This document shows positions 6,457 through 9,285 of a stretch of 9,285 nt of DNA, one piece after another. A program made the translations under genes and the position numbers. This stretch comes from Pseudomonadota bacterium. Lineage in GTDB: Bacteria > Pseudomonadota > Gammaproteobacteria > Burkholderiales > Burkholderiaceae_B. Numbering within the stretch: position 1 is the first letter of the stretch; each line of letters begins with the position of its first letter. The notes under the pieces are model-generated. The model worked only from the letters and a program-made list of their open reading frames with translations, was not told the origin of the DNA and ran no database searches. The stretch lies in contig JAEWEH010000061.1 of the NCBI GenBank assembly GCA_023389535.1, forward strand, positions 1 through 9,285, written 5' to 3'.

Positions 6457-7059
6457 ATGTCTGTTTTATCCCATAAACGCCGTCGCCTTCTGGCCTTGCC
6501 GTTGGCCGCCATGGCCATGTCCCTGGTTGTCGCCTGCGGCAAGAAAGAAGTCTCTTTCATTGGATCGGACATCAGCGGCACCAAGCTGGGCCAGGATATG
6601 GCCATGCAGGATGGCAACGGTCAACTGCGCACCCTGGCCGATTACAAAGGCAAAGTGCTGGTGGTGTTTTTTGGCTTTACGCAGTGCCCGGATGTCTGCC
6701 CGACCGCCATGGCGGAACTGGCGCAGACCAAGGAATTACTCGGCAAGGACGCCGACAAGCTGCAGGTATTGATGATCAGCGTGGATCCGGAACGTGACAC
6801 GCCGGAAGTCCTGTCAGCCTATGTCCAGGCCTTCGACCCTTCTTTCGTGGGCCTGACGGGCACGCCCGAACAACTCAGCAAGACTGCAAAGTCCTTCAAG
6901 GCTTATTACGCCAAGTCACGCGGCGCAACGCCGGACCAATACTCGATGGACCACGCGTCGTCTTTCTATATTATCGACAAAGACGGTGAAGCCAGGGTGC
7001 TGGTCAGCGGCAATGCGTCCGCCCAGGACATCGCTTCCGACATCAAACAACTGCTGTAA
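6457..7059 (+). CDS. Sco1/SenC copper chaperone, predicted lipoprotein
   Basis: 200 residues. Sco1 proteins deliver copper to, or reduce the cysteines of, the CuA site in oxidase subunit II at the periplasmic face. The N-terminus has a basic start (HKRRR), a hydrophobic core and a lipobox-like LVVAC (cleavage before C27), so it is probably lipid-anchored and not a transmembrane protein. The thioredoxin fold carries FGFTQCPDVCPTAMAEL with the CxxxC pair (C77, C81), then SVDPERDTPEVL (108-119), and the copper-ligand histidine in SMDHASSFYIID (H166). All three copper ligands are present, unlike in the Sco-like protein at 3884-4528. AGGAAA at 6447-6452 precedes the ATG. It is the last gene of the assembly operon, 20 bases after ctaB, and ends 13 bases from a convergent gene. 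Confidence 0.95.
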   Translation: MSVLSHKRRRLLALPLAAMAMSLVVACGKKEVSFIGSDISGTKLGQDMAMQDGNGQLRTLADYKGKVLVVFFGFTQCPDVCPTAMAELAQTKELLGKDADKLQVLMISVDPERDTPEVLSAYVQAFDPSFVGLTGTPEQLSKTAKSFKAYYAKSRGATPDQYSMDHASSFYIIDKDGEARVLVSGNASAQDIASDIKQLL

Positions 7060-7061
7060 TC

Positions 7062-7080
7062 GGCCCTGAAGGTCAGGGCT
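7062..7080. terminator. Hairpin at the convergent gene ends (possible terminator, no U-tract)
   Basis: GCCCTGA (7063-7069) and TCAGGGC (7073-7079) form a perfect 7-bp stem with the 3-base loop AGG, extendable by one G-T pair. It fills the 13-base gap between the Sco1 stop and the antiporter stop; the antiporter TGA lies inside the right arm. There is no T-run on either side, so intrinsic termination is uncertain. It may act as an mRNA 3'-end stabiliser or a weak terminator for both convergent transcripts. Confidence 0.5.
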
Positions 7081-9285
7081 CGACCGCCGCAGGGTTTCCT
7101 GGCGTCGGCGGTCGGGGCGGACCCATGCTGGCGCCAGGCGTAAGATCCGGCAAAGGCTCGTGTTGCCGTTCGCCGGACTGGAATTGCTGCCAGACTTCCA
7201 GCGCTCGAGACCGCTGCCGTACGATCTGTTCAATCTTTTCACGCAGCGCCGCGTCACGCTGAAGCAAGGTGTCGAAATCGCCTTCCAGCAGCATCAGCAG
7301 GCGGCTATATCCCAGCGACGTCACTTTCGCCTCGAAATCCGTGCCGGCCATCAAGCCCATTTCGCCGAAGATTTCGCCCGTTCCCAGCTCGACCGTTGTG
7401 TGATCGGGAAGATGCACAGTGACCGCGCCCGAAGCGACGAAATACATCGCCTTGCTGCGCCCGATCTGCATTCTTATGTGTTGATCCGGCACTGCCAGAC
7501 GCGGCTTCAGCAGCTTGCTGATCGCTTTCAGGGTCTCGGGCGACAAGCCTTCAAAGAGCGGCACGCGACGGATCAATTCGCTGGCGCTCATGGCGATATC
7601 CAAAGCCGGATGTTTTTGTATGTGGCTCCAGCGATGATTGACCTGCTTGACGAGGTCGGAATACATCTCGCCTGTAATCAGGGACTGCGTGAGCATGTCG
7701 CGGTAACGCATGAGCTCCAGCGCGCGTGCCATTTTCCCTAAATACGCTTCCTGCAGCCATTGTGCGAATACGGGATATTGCAGGCTTAAAGCCTGCAGCG
7801 CATTGTCCAGCAGTACCAGCCGGTGCCGGTGGGCCTGGATGATGATGCCGGTCGCTTCGGGCCCCAGCAGCGGCTGTATTTCTTTTTCGGTGAACACAAT
7901 CAGGCGCTGGGCCACACTGCGCTTGCACATCAGGTTGGTGAAGCGTTTGGCCAATTCCCGTGCCAGCCAGCCTTGAAAACCGAACAGGTAGTGCAGCCGC
8001 AAGGCCAGCCTGAAGCCGGGCGCATAGCGCAGATCCGCAGCAATGGCCGCCTCGAAGCCTTGCAAGCCGCCCGCCCGTACCGCATCGCTCAAGCGTTCTG
8101 CACGGGCCAATAGCGATTCCGCCGTCCGCCAGTCCACCACTCTCGCCTTCAGTGTGTCGAAGAACAGTTCTTCTTCGCGCGCCGCGACCATCACCATCCC
8201 CATGGAGGCCTTCTGATCCAGCGTCAGCTGAGCCAGTTCGCCACCGTCGACGCTCGCCTGGGTGGCATCAAATACCACCTGCACGCGCGAGCGGGCGTCC
8301 TCGCCGATATGCTCGGTCCTGGCAATTTCGTCCGTCCTGTCGCGCAGGTCTTCCAGGGCGACCACCACCGCCTGATTACGCAGCACGCGCTCGAACAACG
8401 ACAGTTCGTCAAGCTGCAGGCGCCGGATCAACGGGCGCAGGCTGATGCCATTGACAAACAATGTCATCAGCACAAATCCCGTCGTCGCCACCGCGATGAA
8501 CTGGCGGGCTTCGTAAGGCACATTGTGCTGTTCGGTCACCGCCAGCGCCAGGGCCAGCGAGACGGCGCCGCGCAGGCCGCCCCACCACATGACCAAGCGA
8601 TAAGGGCCGCTGACCTGGGTGCCGAAACGGGTAAGTCCCAGCAAGGGCAGCACGCCGAAAACCATCAAGCCGCGCGCCGCCAGCGTGACCGCAAAGATCA
8701 ACAAAATGAGCAGTACCTGTGTCCAGGTGATTTCCGCCATCATGCGCGGAATCAGCATGGCGGCGAAAACGAAAATCAGCGAATTGGCCCAGAAGCCGAA
8801 TTGCGACCAGGACCCGGACAACTGCTCGAAAGTCGTCGGCGACATGCGCGTACGGCCCGTTGACCCCACCACCAAGCCTGCAATCACGGTGGCGACCACG
8901 CCCGAGACGCCCAGATAGTGCTCGGAAATATAGAAGGTCAGGTAGGCAAGCGCCACGGTCAGCGTAATTTCGGCCGTCGGCCACCCACGCAACCAGATGA
9001 ACAGACTGCTGGCCAGTCGGCCCATGGCGAAGCCCGCGATCCCGCCACCGATGAAGCTGAACAGAAAGCTGTAAAGCACCTTGCCCGCCGACAACGGAGA
9101 GCTGCCGTAGATGACGGTCAGCAATACCGAATACAAGGCAATCGACGCTGCGTCGTTGAACAGCGACTCGCCTTCAACAAGGGTCGTCAGGCGCTTGGGC
9201 GCGCCCACCTCGCGAAATACGCCCACCACGGCAACCGGGTCGGTGGTCGCCACGATGGCGCCCAGCATCAGGCAGGCCACCAGGC
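7073..9285 (-). CDS. CPA1-family Na+/H+ antiporter with C-terminal cyclic-nucleotide-binding-like domain, 5'-truncated
   Basis: The frame is open at the right edge, so the N-terminal helices lie outside; 735 residues are visible counting from a GTG codon at 9280, which need not be the start. Residues 1-285 are the second part of a cation/proton exchanger: ATTDPVAV (11-18, D14), the transport-site EGESLFNDA (36-44, N42-D43), several hydrophobic helices, and MWWGGLRGAVSLALAL (231-246). Residues about 290-565 are charged and mostly helical, presumably cytoplasmic. Residues about 572-690 form a cNMP-binding-like beta-roll: VPLFEGLSPETL, YFVASGAVTVH, GEIFGEMGLMAG (635-646). At the position of the cyclic-phosphate Arg (usual FGE...PRxA) there is Phe (F649, in TDFEAKV). 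A Pro-rich tail (PPRPPTPGNP) ends it. The exchanger plus helical region plus cNMP-like domain order resembles plant SOS1. Likely role: Na+ (or K+) extrusion in the inner membrane, gated by the cytoplasmic part. It has no evident link to the oxidase genes. Confidence 0.93.
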   Translation of the reverse strand, partial: LVACLMLGAIVATTDPVAVVGVFREVGAPKRLTTLVEGESLFNDAASIALYSVLLTVIYGSSPLSAGKVLYSFLFSFIGGGIAGFAMGRLASSLFIWLRGWPTAEITLTVALAYLTFYISEHYLGVSGVVATVIAGLVVGSTGRTRMSPTTFEQLSGSWSQFGFWANSLIFVFAAMLIPRMMAEITWTQVLLILLIFAVTLAARGLMVFGVLPLLGLTRFGTQVSGPYRLVMWWGGLRGAVSLALALAVTEQHNVPYEARQFIAVATTGFVLMTLFVNGISLRPLIRRLQLDELSLFERVLRNQAVVVALEDLRDRTDEIARTEHIGEDARSRVQVVFDATQASVDGGELAQLTLDQKASMGMVMVAAREEELFFDTLKARVVDWRTAESLLARAERLSDAVRAGGLQGFEAAIAADLRYAPGFRLALRLHYLFGFQGWLARELAKRFTNLMCKRSVAQRLIVFTEKEIQPLLGPEATGIIIQAHRHRLVLLDNALQALSLQYPVFAQWLQEAYLGKMARALELMRYRDMLTQSLITGEMYSDLVKQVNHRWSHIQKHPALDIAMSASELIRRVPLFEGLSPETLKAISKLLKPRLAVPDQHIRMQIGRSKAMYFVASGAVTVHLPDHTTVELGTGEIFGEMGLMAGTDFEAKVTSLGYSRLLMLLEGDFDTLLQRDAALREKIEQIVRQRSRALEVWQQFQSGERQHEPLPDLTPGASMGPPRPPTPGNPAAVEP

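Noticed and set aside
7160..8863. Several + strand ORFs opposite the antiporter (for example 7160-7741 and 8309-8863)
   Set aside because: They are antisense to a well-supported antiporter gene and have shadow-like composition.
1..9285. Search for tRNA, rRNA, CRISPR arrays, insertion sequences and attachment sites
   Set aside because: None seen: the window is almost fully coding with short spacers, no transposase-like protein, and no long direct or inverted repeats.

Overview
The window looks like a chromosomal segment from a GC-rich betaproteobacterium, most likely Burkholderiales and plausibly Alcaligenaceae (Bordetella, Achromobacter or Pusillimonas-like). This rests on the gene order and on the style of the proteins, not on a database match. 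It holds most of an aa3-type cytochrome c oxidase structural and assembly cluster, followed by a convergent cation/proton antiporter gene.

Left part (1-2616, + strand): the 3' three quarters of ctaD (subunit I, A1-type with all visible metal ligands), a 36-residue membrane peptide of the 'cytochrome oxidase small assembly protein' kind, a DUF2970 membrane protein, and ctaE (subunit III). A strong bidirectional rho-independent terminator lies at 2645-2677. Next, on the - strand, is a 68-residue twin-transmembrane (DUF2909-type) gene whose start is only 34 bases from the start of the next + strand operon.

Middle part (2978-7059, + strand): a tight assembly operon. It encodes a SURF1-family protein, a membrane-anchored thioredoxin-fold protein with a Sco-like CxxxC but without the Sco histidine, heme A synthase (ctaA/COX15), heme O synthase (ctaB/COX10, ATGA overlap with ctaA), and a canonical Sco1/SenC lipoprotein. 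CtaB converts heme B to heme O and CtaA converts heme O to heme A. SURF1 is thought to help place heme A in subunit I. Sco1 handles the CuA site of subunit II, whose gene should lie just upstream of the window.

Right part (7073-9285, - strand): the C-terminal 735+ residues of a CPA1 Na+/H+ antiporter with a long helical cytoplasmic region and a C-terminal cyclic-nucleotide-binding-like domain. It runs off the right edge and meets the Sco1 gene tail to tail 13 bases apart.

Nothing here is an obviously new system; this is mostly a recognisable respiratory locus. The points worth a second look are: no Cox11 (ctaG) gene where I would expect one between the 36-residue peptide and DUF2970; a SURF1 with Asn where the family has the conserved His before the second membrane helix; the Sco-like protein without its His; the antiporter cNMP-like domain without the phosphate-binding Arg; and the inverted twin-transmembrane gene inside the cluster.
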